A stretch of 64,000 bases of DNA from Leifsonia aquatica H1aii. Lineage in GTDB: Bacteria > Actinomycetota > Actinomycetes > Actinomycetales > Microbacteriaceae. Location: the NCBI RefSeq assembly GCF_000633535.1, contig NZ_AYMR01000006.1:186001-250000 (forward strand), read 5' to 3'. Both the position numbers and the translations under genes were made by a program. Positions 10,234-17,454 of the stretch are shown piece after piece. Positions within the stretch are counted from its first letter, which is position 1. Every line of letters starts with the position of its first letter. The notes beneath the pieces are model-generated. The model was not told the origin of the DNA and did no database searches. It saw nothing but the letters and a program-made list of their open reading frames with translations.

Positions 10234-11174
10234 AGCTCCACCTGCTTTCTGTTCAGGAAGTACGACAGCGGCACCATGATCGCCGTCACGACGAGGAAGA
10301 GGACGACGTTCCCCGCGGTCGAGAGGCCGTAGAAGCCGGCCTGGTACTGCTTGTAGATCACCGACGCCAGCACGTCGCTCGTGAAACCGGGACCGCCACC
10401 CGTGGTGGCCCAGATGATGTCGAACGAGCGCAGGCCGCCGATGAGCGACAGGATGATCACGGTCGCGGTGGCACCGCGGCTGAGCGGCATGGTGATGTCG
10501 CGCAGGATGCGCCAGCTGCTGGCGCCGTCCATCCGCGCGGCCTCGTAGTACTCGCTGGGGATGGCGACGAAGCCCGCCATGAAGATGAGGGTCGCGATGC
10601 CGACGCCCTTCCAGATGTCGACGCCGGCGATGGTGTAGAGCGCGAGGTTGGGGTCGGTGAACCAGCCGGGCTCCGGCAGGCCGAAGAAGCCCAGAACGGC
10701 GTTGACCATGCCGTGGAACGGATCGAGGAGCGACTTCCAGAGGATGCCGACGCCGATGGTCGACAGCAGCACCGGGAAGAAGACGACCGCACGCAGGTAG
10801 CCGCGGCCGACCACAGGCCCGGTGAGCAGGAGGGCGAGCGCGAAGCCGATGACGACCTTGGCGCCCGACGTGAGCACGCCGTAGATCAGGGTGTGGATGA
10901 AGCTCGTGTAGAGCTGGGGGTCCTGGAAGAACTGGACGTAGTTCGCGAAGCCGATGAACTGCGCGTCGAAGAGCGACCAGCGCGTCAAGGAGAAGTAGAA
11001 CGACGCGATCGTGGGGATCGCGAAGAAGATCGCGTAGAGCGCCAGCGCCGGGATGAAGAACCAGGTCGGGTAGTGGGACCGGATGCGCCTCTTCGGCTTG
11101 CGCTTGTCCGGACTCCCGAACTCCGTCATGATGTCGGCCGCCTGAGCGGCCGTCGCGGGACTGGCCGTCGACAT
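10230..11174 (-). CDS. Carbohydrate ABC transporter permease, MalF-type (rhamnoside importer)
   Basis: A 314-residue CUT1 permease with a cytoplasmic N-terminus of about 35 residues, six predicted membrane helices, and an EAA motif within SEYYEAARMDGAS. The ATG at 11174 has GAGGAG upstream; the longer frame runs back into the binding-protein gene and is not supported. It follows the binding-protein gene after a 71-bp gap that holds a perfect 14-bp hairpin, and overlaps the next permease by 4 bp. Substrate (rhamnose or rhamno-oligosaccharide) is inferred from the operon. Confidence 0.9.
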   Translation of the reverse strand: MSTASPATAAQAADIMTEFGSPDKRKPKRRIRSHYPTWFFIPALALYAIFFAIPTIASFYFSLTRWSLFDAQFIGFANYVQFFQDPQLYTSFIHTLIYGVLTSGAKVVIGFALALLLTGPVVGRGYLRAVVFFPVLLSTIGVGILWKSLLDPFHGMVNAVLGFFGLPEPGWFTDPNLALYTIAGVDIWKGVGIATLIFMAGFVAIPSEYYEAARMDGASSWRILRDITMPLSRGATATVIILSLIGGLRSFDIIWATTGGGPGFTSDVLASVIYKQYQAGFYGLSTAGNVVLFLVVTAIMVPLSYFLNRKQVEL

Positions 11175-11209
11175 AGTCTGCTCCTCATCGAGTCTTCTGC
11201 GTGGGGGGT

Positions 11210-11240
11210 GCTCGGGCCGGCGCGGTGCGCCGGCCCGAGC
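11210..11240. promoter_or_regulatory. Perfect 14-bp hairpin between binding-protein and permease genes
   Basis: GCTCGGGCCGGCGC (11210-11223) and GCGCCGGCCCGAGC (11227-11240) are exact inverted copies with a 3-nt loop, starting 5 nt past the binding-protein stop codon. There is no U-tract. In other ABC operons such structures protect the upstream message from decay or partly terminate transcription, so that more binding protein than permease is made. That function is inferred here. Confidence 0.6.
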
Positions 11241-11245
11241 GGGCG

Positions 11246-12562
11246 TCACCAGCCCTTGATGCCGAGCTGCTGGGCCTGAGCCTTCACATCCTGGTCGTAG
11301 AGGGCCGCGCCCTCCGTGCCGCTGGAGATGCCGGAGCCGACCTGGATCAGGATCTTCTCCAGGTTCGGGCCCTTGATCGGGGAGACGAACTCCAGCGCGA
11401 GGCCGGTCTTGCCGTCCTCCTGGTACTTGAGCTCGTCCTGCACCAGCGCGGGGGCGTCGGAGGGCAGCTTGCAGGTGCTGATCGCGAACGGACCGGCGGG
11501 GGTGCCGGCGCTGTTCTGGATCGCGCAGCCCGCGTCCGAGTTGATGAAGGCCACGAGCTTCTTCGCCGCGGTCAGCTTGTCTCCGGTGGTGGACTTCGGG
11601 ATGTAGGCGCCGCCCGGCTCCCACACGGTCGCGTGCGGGTCTCCGGACTCGGTCGGCATCGCGAAGTAGCCGATGTCGTTCACCTGGTCCGGGTTGCTCT
11701 GCAGCACGTTACTGATCACGGTCGTGATCATCGGGTACTGGGCGCCTTCGCCCGTCGCGAGCATCTTGAGCGCGTTCACGTTGGTGAGCGACGCGTAGTC
11801 CTCGTTCATGAGCTTCTTGTCGAAGACCTCCTGGGTGTGGGTGAAGCCGGCGAGGGCGGGCGACTTGGAGTACTTGGCGTCGGCCTTGTTCGCGGTGTAG
11901 TCGTCGGCCCAGTTCGGGTCGGCGGCCGAGATGTTCGCGAAGTCGGCGAGGACGAAGAGCTGGCTGGTCCAGGTGTCGCCGTACGAGGTGATGACCGGGG
12001 TGATCCCGGCGGCCTTGATCTTCTCGCTGTTCGCGATGAACTCGTCCCAGGTCTTCGGGACGCTCAGGCCGAGCTTCGCGTAGACCTTCTTGTTGTACAT
12101 GATGCCGCCGTCGAAGGTCGTGCCGGTCGGGGCGCCGTAGGTGCCCTTGTCGGTGCTGACGGTCTTCTTGAAGTCGTCGGTGATGTCCTTCACCCACGCC
12201 TCGTCGGTGAGCGGCTGGAGCTGGGTGTCGGGGTGGAGCGCCTGGAACAGGGAACCGGAGTTGTAGAGGAAGACGTCGTTCATCTCGCCGGTGGAGAGTC
12301 GCGTCTTGATCAGGTTGTCGCCGTCGGTACCGGCGGGGCGGGTCTCCACCTTGACCGTGACCTTCGGGTTCTCCTTCTCGAAGCCCTTCGCCAGGTCGTT
12401 GGCGAACTTGGTGCTCGCCGGGTCGTTTCCGCCCGCGAGAAGGGAGATGGTGGTGGATCCGTCGGAACTGCCGGACGAACTGCAGCCCGCGAGCGCGGCG
12501 CCCAGGAGCGCGACCCCGCTGAGCGTGGCGACGACACGCGTCGTCGTCGTTCGAGAGAACAT
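11246..12562 (-). CDS. Extracellular solute-binding lipoprotein of the rhamnoside ABC importer
   Basis: A 438-residue family 1 solute-binding protein. It begins with a short basic N-terminus, a hydrophobic stretch and a lipobox (LAGC, Cys27), followed by a Ser/Gly linker, so it is membrane-anchored outside the cell. The ATG at 12562 is chosen because it lies 7 nt after AAGGAGG; a TTG directly before it is less likely. It is the first gene of the rhamnose operon and faces the divergent LacI gene. The SD sequence sits in the loop of a small hairpin. The ligand is inferred from the rhamnosidase and rha genes behind it. Confidence 0.92.
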   Translation of the reverse strand: MFSRTTTTRVVATLSGVALLGAALAGCSSSGSSDGSTTISLLAGGNDPASTKFANDLAKGFEKENPKVTVKVETRPAGTDGDNLIKTRLSTGEMNDVFLYNSGSLFQALHPDTQLQPLTDEAWVKDITDDFKKTVSTDKGTYGAPTGTTFDGGIMYNKKVYAKLGLSVPKTWDEFIANSEKIKAAGITPVITSYGDTWTSQLFVLADFANISAADPNWADDYTANKADAKYSKSPALAGFTHTQEVFDKKLMNEDYASLTNVNALKMLATGEGAQYPMITTVISNVLQSNPDQVNDIGYFAMPTESGDPHATVWEPGGAYIPKSTTGDKLTAAKKLVAFINSDAGCAIQNSAGTPAGPFAISTCKLPSDAPALVQDELKYQEDGKTGLALEFVSPIKGPNLEKILIQVGSGISSGTEGAALYDQDVKAQAQQLGIKGW

Positions 12563-12563
12563 C

Positions 12564-12581
12564 AAATACCTCCTTGTATTT
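12564..12581 (-). promoter_or_regulatory. Ribosome binding site presented in a hairpin loop
   Basis: In the mRNA sense the leader reads AAATAC-AAGGAG-GTATTT directly before GATG. The six-base arms are perfect complements and the loop is exactly the Shine-Dalgarno core. The stem is AU-rich and would be only marginally stable, so it could expose the SD site or act as a temperature- or protein-sensitive element. Confidence 0.6.
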
Positions 12582-12614
12582 TCAGCGCCCGTGCTCCCGG
12601 GTGTCGGAGCGGCT

Positions 12615-12840
12615 TGAAACGCTTCATTTGAAGATAGGGTGCTCGATGCCCCGCGTCAAGACGCAATTGTGTCGATTCAATCACGACTTCCATCCCCAGG
12701 TAAGGGTCGGTCGGTGGCCCGTTGTCTCGGGGTCCGCCTCTCGCGTGCCGCGATTCAGCCGATTCAATGGGCCGCAGCCATCGAGCGCTCGCGCTGCCAT
12801 ACGGAGTGCACAAGATTGTTTCGTTTCAATCCCTCTGTCC
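12615..12840. promoter_or_regulatory. LacI-type operators in the rhamnose regulator/operon intergenic region
   Basis: The 307-bp gap between the divergent binding-protein and LacI genes holds no gene. TGAAACGCTTCA at 12615-12626, just upstream of the binding-protein gene, fits the LacI-family consensus with a central CG. ATTG-TTTCGTTT-CAAT at 12825-12840, upstream of lacI, is a weaker site. Two further half-sites of the form CGATTCAAT lie at 12673-12681 and 12760-12768, the latter preceded by CGATTCA at 12751. Binding by the neighbouring LacI protein is inferred. Confidence 0.65.
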
Positions 12841-12869
12841 GCTACGATGACCAGCGGGAGGGACTCGTC

Positions 12870-13880
12870 ATGGCATCGTCAAGCGTCAAGGACGTCGCAG
12901 CGCTCGCACAGGTCTCCGTGGGGACGGTGTCCAATGTGCTCAACCGACCGGAGATCGTGTCGCCGGAGACGGTCGAGCGCGTCACGCTGGCGATGGAGAA
13001 GCTCTCCTATGTGCGCAACGAGGCCGCCCGCCAGCTCCGGCTGGGGCACAGCCAGGCCATCGGACTGATCACGCTCAGCGGGGGCAACCCGTTCTTCACC
13101 GACGTCGCGACGGCGGCGGAGGATGCCGCAGTCGCCGCGGGCTACTCGGTGATCGTCGGCAACAGCAACGAGCACACGGACCGCGAGGCCGGCTACCTCA
13201 CCTTGTTCGAGGAGCTGCGCGTGCGCGGCGTCCTGCTCTCCCCGGTCGGCGACCCGGCGCCACGCCTGCGGCAGATGCGCGATCGCGGCATCGCGACCGT
13301 GCTGGTCGACCGCGAGAGCAGCGACTCGACGTTCAGCTCCGTGTCGGTCGACGACATCGCGGGCGGAGCGCTGGCGGCCGCGCACCTCATCGCCTCCGGC
13401 CGCACCCGGCTCGCGTTCGTGGGCGGCCCGGTGGAGATACGCCAGGTGAGCGACCGCCTCGCCGGCGCCCGGCTCGAGGTGCAGAAGCATCCCGGCGTGA
13501 CGCTGGAGGTCGTGACCGTGGACGCCCTCACGGTGCCGGAGGGCCGGCGCGCGGGGGAGGGGATCGTCGGACGCGCGGTGCGGGATCGTCCCGACGCGGT
13601 GTTCGCGGCGAACGACCTCCTGGCGATCGGGCTGCTCCAGTCGCTGTTCATCCGCGGGCGGCTCGCGGTCCCCGAGGAGATCGCGCTGGTCGGCTACGAC
13701 GACATCCAATTCGCGAGCGCGTCGGTGGTCCCGCTGACCTCGGTCCGCCAGCCCAGCCACCTGATCGGCGACACGGCGGTCAAAATCCTGCTCGAGGAGG
13801 CGGAGGAGCCCGATCGCGAGGCGCGCCGCATCCTCTACCAGCCGGAGCTCGTCGTGCGCGCGAGCAGCGCGGAGGCTTAG
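12870..13880 (+). CDS. LacI family transcriptional regulator of the rhamnose/rhamnoside operon
   Basis: A 336-residue repressor with the LacI helix-turn-helix and hinge at the N-terminus (VKDVAALAQVSVGTVSNVLN, residues 6-25) and a periplasmic-binding-like sensor domain. The ATG at 12870 has GGGAGG upstream; the longer frame through the intergenic region is rejected. It is divergent from the whole rhamnose operon, and operator-like sequences lie between them, so it is the likely local repressor. The next gene begins with no gap after its stop codon. The effector (rhamnose or a pathway intermediate) is not known. Confidence 0.9.
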   Translation: MASSSVKDVAALAQVSVGTVSNVLNRPEIVSPETVERVTLAMEKLSYVRNEAARQLRLGHSQAIGLITLSGGNPFFTDVATAAEDAAVAAGYSVIVGNSNEHTDREAGYLTLFEELRVRGVLLSPVGDPAPRLRQMRDRGIATVLVDRESSDSTFSSVSVDDIAGGALAAAHLIASGRTRLAFVGGPVEIRQVSDRLAGARLEVQKHPGVTLEVVTVDALTVPEGRRAGEGIVGRAVRDRPDAVFAANDLLAIGLLQSLFIRGRLAVPEEIALVGYDDIQFASASVVPLTSVRQPSHLIGDTAVKILLEEAEEPDREARRILYQPELVVRASSAEA

Positions 13881-14666
13881 ATGGAGCACCACGACCGGGC
13901 GGTGCAGCGCTACGTCGAGCGGGTCTCCGCCGACCCCGACGTGCTCGCCGTCGTCATCTCCGGGTCGGTCGCCCGCGGCACGGCTCGCCCGGGGTCCGAC
14001 GTCGACCTGTACCTCGTCGTCACCGAGGAGAGATGGGAGGCGGCGTTCCGTGAGCGCCGGCTGATGTACGTCGAGACGGAGGACGTCGGGTATCCGGACG
14101 GCTACTACGACATCAAGCTTGCGACGTTGTCGTACCTCGACGAGGCCGCGGAGCGCGGCGACGACCCGGTGCGCGACTCGTTCGCCGCGTCCCGCATCGC
14201 CTACAGCCGGGTGCCCGATCTGGCGGCACGCATCGACCGCGTCACCACCGTCTCGGCCGAGCAGTGGCAGGACCGGGTCGCGGGATTCGTGGCGCAGTGC
14301 CGGCTGCACGGCGGGTACTTCCTCCCCCAGGCGGCGGAGAGCGGCGAGCGGATGCTGCTGGCCCACGCCTCGGTGCATCTCGCGACCTCGGCCGGGCGCG
14401 CGATGCTCGCCCACAACAGGGTCTTCTTCTCGGGGCCGAAGTACCTGACCGCGCAGGTCGCCGCCCTTCCCCAGGTGCCGGCCGGCTTCTCGGCGGCGCT
14501 CGCCGCGGTCATCGCCGAGCCGACTGGGGCGACCGCCGGCGCGCTGCTCGCGCTCGTGGAGGCGGAGGTCGGGGAGAGCCTCCCGCGCGACGAGACGCTC
14601 TCCCGGTTCGTGCTCGACAACGAGCTCGCCTGGCGCTACGCGAAGAACCCGCCCGAGTACTCCTGA
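13881..14666 (+). CDS. Nucleotidyltransferase-domain protein, translationally coupled to LacI
   Basis: A 261-residue protein with a polymerase-beta-type nucleotidyltransferase core: G28-S29 followed by D40-V-D42 in the pattern GSxARGxxRPGSDVDL, and a third acidic position (D111/E-rich region) plausible further on. The remaining 160 residues are helical and resemble no family I can name. Its ATG directly abuts the LacI stop codon (TAG|ATG), so it is very probably co-translated with the rhamnose regulator. Relatives are often named aminoglycoside or kanamycin nucleotidyltransferase-like, but nothing here shows antibiotic modification; the substrate is unknown. Confidence 0.75.
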   Translation: MEHHDRAVQRYVERVSADPDVLAVVISGSVARGTARPGSDVDLYLVVTEERWEAAFRERRLMYVETEDVGYPDGYYDIKLATLSYLDEAAERGDDPVRDSFAASRIAYSRVPDLAARIDRVTTVSAEQWQDRVAGFVAQCRLHGGYFLPQAAESGERMLLAHASVHLATSAGRAMLAHNRVFFSGPKYLTAQVAALPQVPAGFSAALAAVIAEPTGATAGALLALVEAEVGESLPRDETLSRFVLDNELAWRYAKNPPEYS

Positions 14667-14678
14667 CGGGGCCGCCGA

Positions 14679-15986
14679 TCAGGAGGTGCGGGTCGCCGTG
14701 GCCTCGGTGTCCGCGAGCTCCTCGCGGACCTCTTCGCGTGCGTTGACCGTGACGCGCGGCCGCATGCCCGTGAACCGGACGCGCAGACCGCGGTACTTCA
14801 CCAGGTAGAACACCCCGACCAGGGCGGCGGCGAAACCGCTCGCGGCTCCCACGCCCATCGCCCAGCGCGGCCCGAACGTGTCCGCCACCCAGCCGACGAT
14901 CGGGGCGCCGACCGGCGTGCCGCCCATGAAGATCGCCATGTAGATCGCCATCACACGCCCGCGCAGCACCGGGTCGGTGGTCATCTGGACCGTGCCGTTC
15001 GCCGTCGTCATCAGGGTCTGCGACGAGACGCCGATCACGATGAGCGCGATCGCGAACAGCCAGTAGGTCGGCATGACCGCGGCGATGGCGCATCCCGCGC
15101 CGAAGAACGCCGCGCCCGCGAAGAGCAGAGCGACCCGCGGCCGCTCCCGCCGGGCCGAGAGCAGCGCTCCGACCACAGACCCGATGGCCATGACCGACGA
15201 CAGCAGGCCGTACTCGCCGGCGCCTTGATGGAACACGGTGACCGACATCGTCGAGATGAAGATCGGGAAGTTGAGGCCGAAGGTCCCGATCAAGAAGACC
15301 ATCACCAGGATGACCTGGATGTCGGGCCGGTTGCGCACATAGCGGAAACCGTCGACGAGGCCTCCGCGCGATCGTTTCGCGCGCTCGCTGCGGTACAGCT
15401 GCTCACGGCGCAGCGTCATCAGGGAGATGAGCACGGCGCCGAAGGTCGCGGCGTTGATCAGGAACACCCAGCCCGCCCCGACGGCGGCGGTGAGGAGTCC
15501 GGCGACGGCCGGGCCGATGAGGCGGGCCGAGTTGAACGACGCCGAGTTCAGAGCGACCGCGTTGGAGAGGTTCGGTCCGGCGACCAGCTCGGAGACGAAG
15601 GTCTGCCGCGCGGGGGCGTCGAAGGCCGCCACCACGCCCAGCAGGAGGGTGAACACGTAGACATGCCAGAGCTGGACCATCCCGGTGACGGTCAGCAGAC
15701 CGAGGCCGAGACCGAGCACGCCCATGCCGCCCTGGGTCACCATGAGCAGCTTGCGGCGGTCGAGGTGGTCGGCCGCCCATCCCGTCACCGGCAGCAGGAG
15801 CAGCTGCGGGCCGAACTGGAGCGCCATCACGAACCCGACGGCGGCGGCGTTGTTGTGGGTGAGCTGGGTCAGCACGATCCAGTCCTGGGCGGTGCGCTGC
15901 ATCCAGGTGCCGACGTTGGACACCAGGGCGCCGGCCGCCCAGATGCGGTAGTTGACGCCGGCGAGCGAACGGAACATCGCGCTCAC
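14679..15986 (-). CDS. MFS transporter, DHA3/enterobactin-exporter-like
   Basis: A 435-residue major facilitator with about 12 membrane segments. It begins with the N-terminal FRSLAGVNYRIWAAG typical of the MFS_3 (EntS-like) group and has a loop 2-3 motif GWAADHLDRRKLL. The GTG start overlaps the stop codon of the MarR gene (GTGA); an ATG three codons later is also possible. Coupling to a MarR regulator suggests inducible export of a drug or metabolite. The substrate cannot be read from sequence. Confidence 0.88.
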   Translation of the reverse strand: MSAMFRSLAGVNYRIWAAGALVSNVGTWMQRTAQDWIVLTQLTHNNAAAVGFVMALQFGPQLLLLPVTGWAADHLDRRKLLMVTQGGMGVLGLGLGLLTVTGMVQLWHVYVFTLLLGVVAAFDAPARQTFVSELVAGPNLSNAVALNSASFNSARLIGPAVAGLLTAAVGAGWVFLINAATFGAVLISLMTLRREQLYRSERAKRSRGGLVDGFRYVRNRPDIQVILVMVFLIGTFGLNFPIFISTMSVTVFHQGAGEYGLLSSVMAIGSVVGALLSARRERPRVALLFAGAAFFGAGCAIAAVMPTYWLFAIALIVIGVSSQTLMTTANGTVQMTTDPVLRGRVMAIYMAIFMGGTPVGAPIVGWVADTFGPRWAMGVGAASGFAAALVGVFYLVKYRGLRVRFTGMRPRVTVNAREEVREELADTEATATRTS

Positions 15987-16414
15987 GAGTCGGCGACCTC
16001 CCGCAGGATTGTCGCGGCCTCGGCGAGAACGGCGCGCTGCTCCGGAGTGAGTCCGCGGAGGCGCTGGTGCAGCCAGGCGTCGCGGCGGCGCCGGGTCTCG
16101 GCCACGAGCGCGCGGCCGGCCGCGGTCGGGACGACGACGACCTTGCGGCCGTCTTCCGCGTCCGACGTGCGCTCGACGTAGCCCGCCTGCTCGAGGTGGT
16201 TGACGATGCGGTTCATCGACGGCGGCTTCACCCGCTCGTGTTCGCTGAGCCGGCCGATGGTGCCGGAGCCCTCCCGCACCAGGAACGCGAGGGTGGAGGT
16301 CTGGCTGTCGCTGAGCTCGTCGTCCTCCTTCTCCGCGCGCAGGCGGCGGGACAGCCGCGCCACGGAGATCCGCAACGCGCTGCTCAGGTCATGCGTCGAG
16401 ATCCGGGAAGCCAC
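15983..16414 (-). CDS. MarR family transcriptional regulator
   Basis: A 143-residue winged-helix protein. The recognition-helix region (GRLSEHERVKPPSMNRIVNHLEQAGYVER) and the basic wing (DAEDGRKVVVVPT) follow the MarR pattern. GTG start. It is first in a two-gene operon with the MFS transporter, and a perfect 8-bp inverted repeat lies right upstream, fitting autorepression and control of the pump. Confidence 0.9.
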   Translation of the reverse strand: MASRISTHDLSSALRISVARLSRRLRAEKEDDELSDSQTSTLAFLVREGSGTIGRLSEHERVKPPSMNRIVNHLEQAGYVERTSDAEDGRKVVVVPTAAGRALVAETRRRRDAWLHQRLRGLTPEQRAVLAEAATILREVADS

Positions 16415-16417
16415 GAA

Positions 16418-16449
16418 TACTTAGCTTAGCAATTTAGACACGCTAAGTA
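16418..16449. promoter_or_regulatory. Inverted-repeat operator upstream of the MarR gene
   Basis: TACTTAGC at 16418-16425 and GCTAAGTA at 16442-16449 are exact inverted copies separated by 16 bp, starting 3 bp upstream of the MarR start codon. A direct repeat, TTAGC-TTAGC, overlaps the left arm. The region is clearly AT-richer than its surroundings. It lies between MarR and the divergent hydrolase and could control both; binding by the MarR protein is inferred. Confidence 0.65.
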
Positions 16450-16493
16450 AATCCGTGCGCCACCGGGCGGTGATCATGCGTCACAATGAACGC

Positions 16494-17348
16494 GTGCAGC
16501 ATGACTTCATCGACGACGACGGCATCCGGATCCACTACGACGTGTACTCGGCTCGTGGCGTCGCGCGCGCGGCCGTGCAGATCGCGCACGGCGTGGGCGA
16601 GCACGCCGGTCGCTACCGCGCCCTCGCCGAGCACCTCGCCGGCGAGGGGTACGCGGTCTACGCCGACGACCACCGCGGGCACGGCCGGACCGGCCTGGAG
16701 CAGTGGGGCGGGGACTCCTCGAAGATCGGGCGGCTCGGGCCCGGCGGGCTGCGGGCGGCCATCCGCGACGTGCGCGCGTTCAGCCGGCTGATCCGCGCCG
16801 AGGACCCGCAGCTGCCGCTGATCTACCTCGGCCACAGCTGGGGCTCCCTGATGGGGCAGATCATCCTGAACCGGCACAGCGACGAGTACGACGCCGCTGT
16901 GCTCTCGGGAACGGCGTATCGGATGGTCGGCTCGATGAACAGCGGGGACTTGAACAAGCGGCACGCGCACCTGGGGACGACCGGGGCCGAGTGGCTCAGC
17001 CGCGACCCGCGGGTGGCGCAGGAGTTCGTCGACGACCCGCTCACGACGCTGACGCCGCTGCAGCAGCTCTTCGGCCTCGCGGACGCCGCGCGCATGCTCG
17101 GCCGGCCGGCGCGCTCCCTCGCGCGGGACCTCCCGCTGCTCATCCAGGTCGGCGGCGACGACCCGCTCGGCGGCGAGGCCTCCGCGCGCAAGCTGGAGCA
17201 CGCCTATCGCGCGCGCTCCGGCCTGACCGATGTCACGACGATCGTCTACCCCGGCGCCCGGCATGAGATCTTCAACGAGACGAACCGCGACGAGGTGATC
17301 GCCGACCTCACCGCCTGGCTCGGCGCCCGCTTCCCCGCCCGCGCCTAG
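16494..17348 (+). CDS. Alpha/beta hydrolase (monoacylglycerol lipase-like)
   Basis: A 284-residue serine hydrolase of the Hydrolase_4 family. The oxyanion region QIAHGVGEHAGRY, the nucleophile elbow GHSWGS (Ser about 115) and a C-terminal catalytic His in GARHEIFNE are present. The GTG at 16494 gives the usual family N-terminus and lies 6 nt after a CACAAT -10-like box; an ATG at 16476 is an alternative. No signal peptide. It is divergent from the MarR-MFS operon. Likely acts on small acyl esters; the natural substrate is unknown. Confidence 0.85.
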   Translation: MQHDFIDDDGIRIHYDVYSARGVARAAVQIAHGVGEHAGRYRALAEHLAGEGYAVYADDHRGHGRTGLEQWGGDSSKIGRLGPGGLRAAIRDVRAFSRLIRAEDPQLPLIYLGHSWGSLMGQIILNRHSDEYDAAVLSGTAYRMVGSMNSGDLNKRHAHLGTTGAEWLSRDPRVAQEFVDDPLTTLTPLQQLFGLADAARMLGRPARSLARDLPLLIQVGGDDPLGGEASARKLEHAYRARSGLTDVTTIVYPGARHEIFNETNRDEVIADLTAWLGARFPARA

Positions 17349-17361
17349 CTCCCGCGGCCGA

Positions 17362-17427
17362 CCATCCCTTCCGGACTTTTGCGCGCAACACGCCGCGCAT
17401 GAGTGTGCAAAACTCCGGAAGGGATGG
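17362..17427. repeat. Long inverted repeat between hydrolase and lipoate ligase genes
   Basis: Two 23-nt arms (17362-17384 and 17405-17427) beginning and ending CCATCCCTTCCGGA / TCCGGAAGGGATGG differ at only two positions and enclose a 20-nt loop. It directly follows the hydrolase stop codon and ends 15 bp before the lipoate ligase -10 box, so it probably ends hydrolase transcription. The loop contains ACACGCCGCGC (17388-17398), which also occurs in the hairpin at 45695. Confidence 0.7.
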
Positions 17428-17454
17428 CGACCCGCGCGGACTTAGGCTGGGGGC

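Noticed and set aside
13881-14666. Aminoglycoside resistance gene
   Set aside because: Only the general nucleotidyltransferase core is shared; coupling to a sugar regulator argues for another role.
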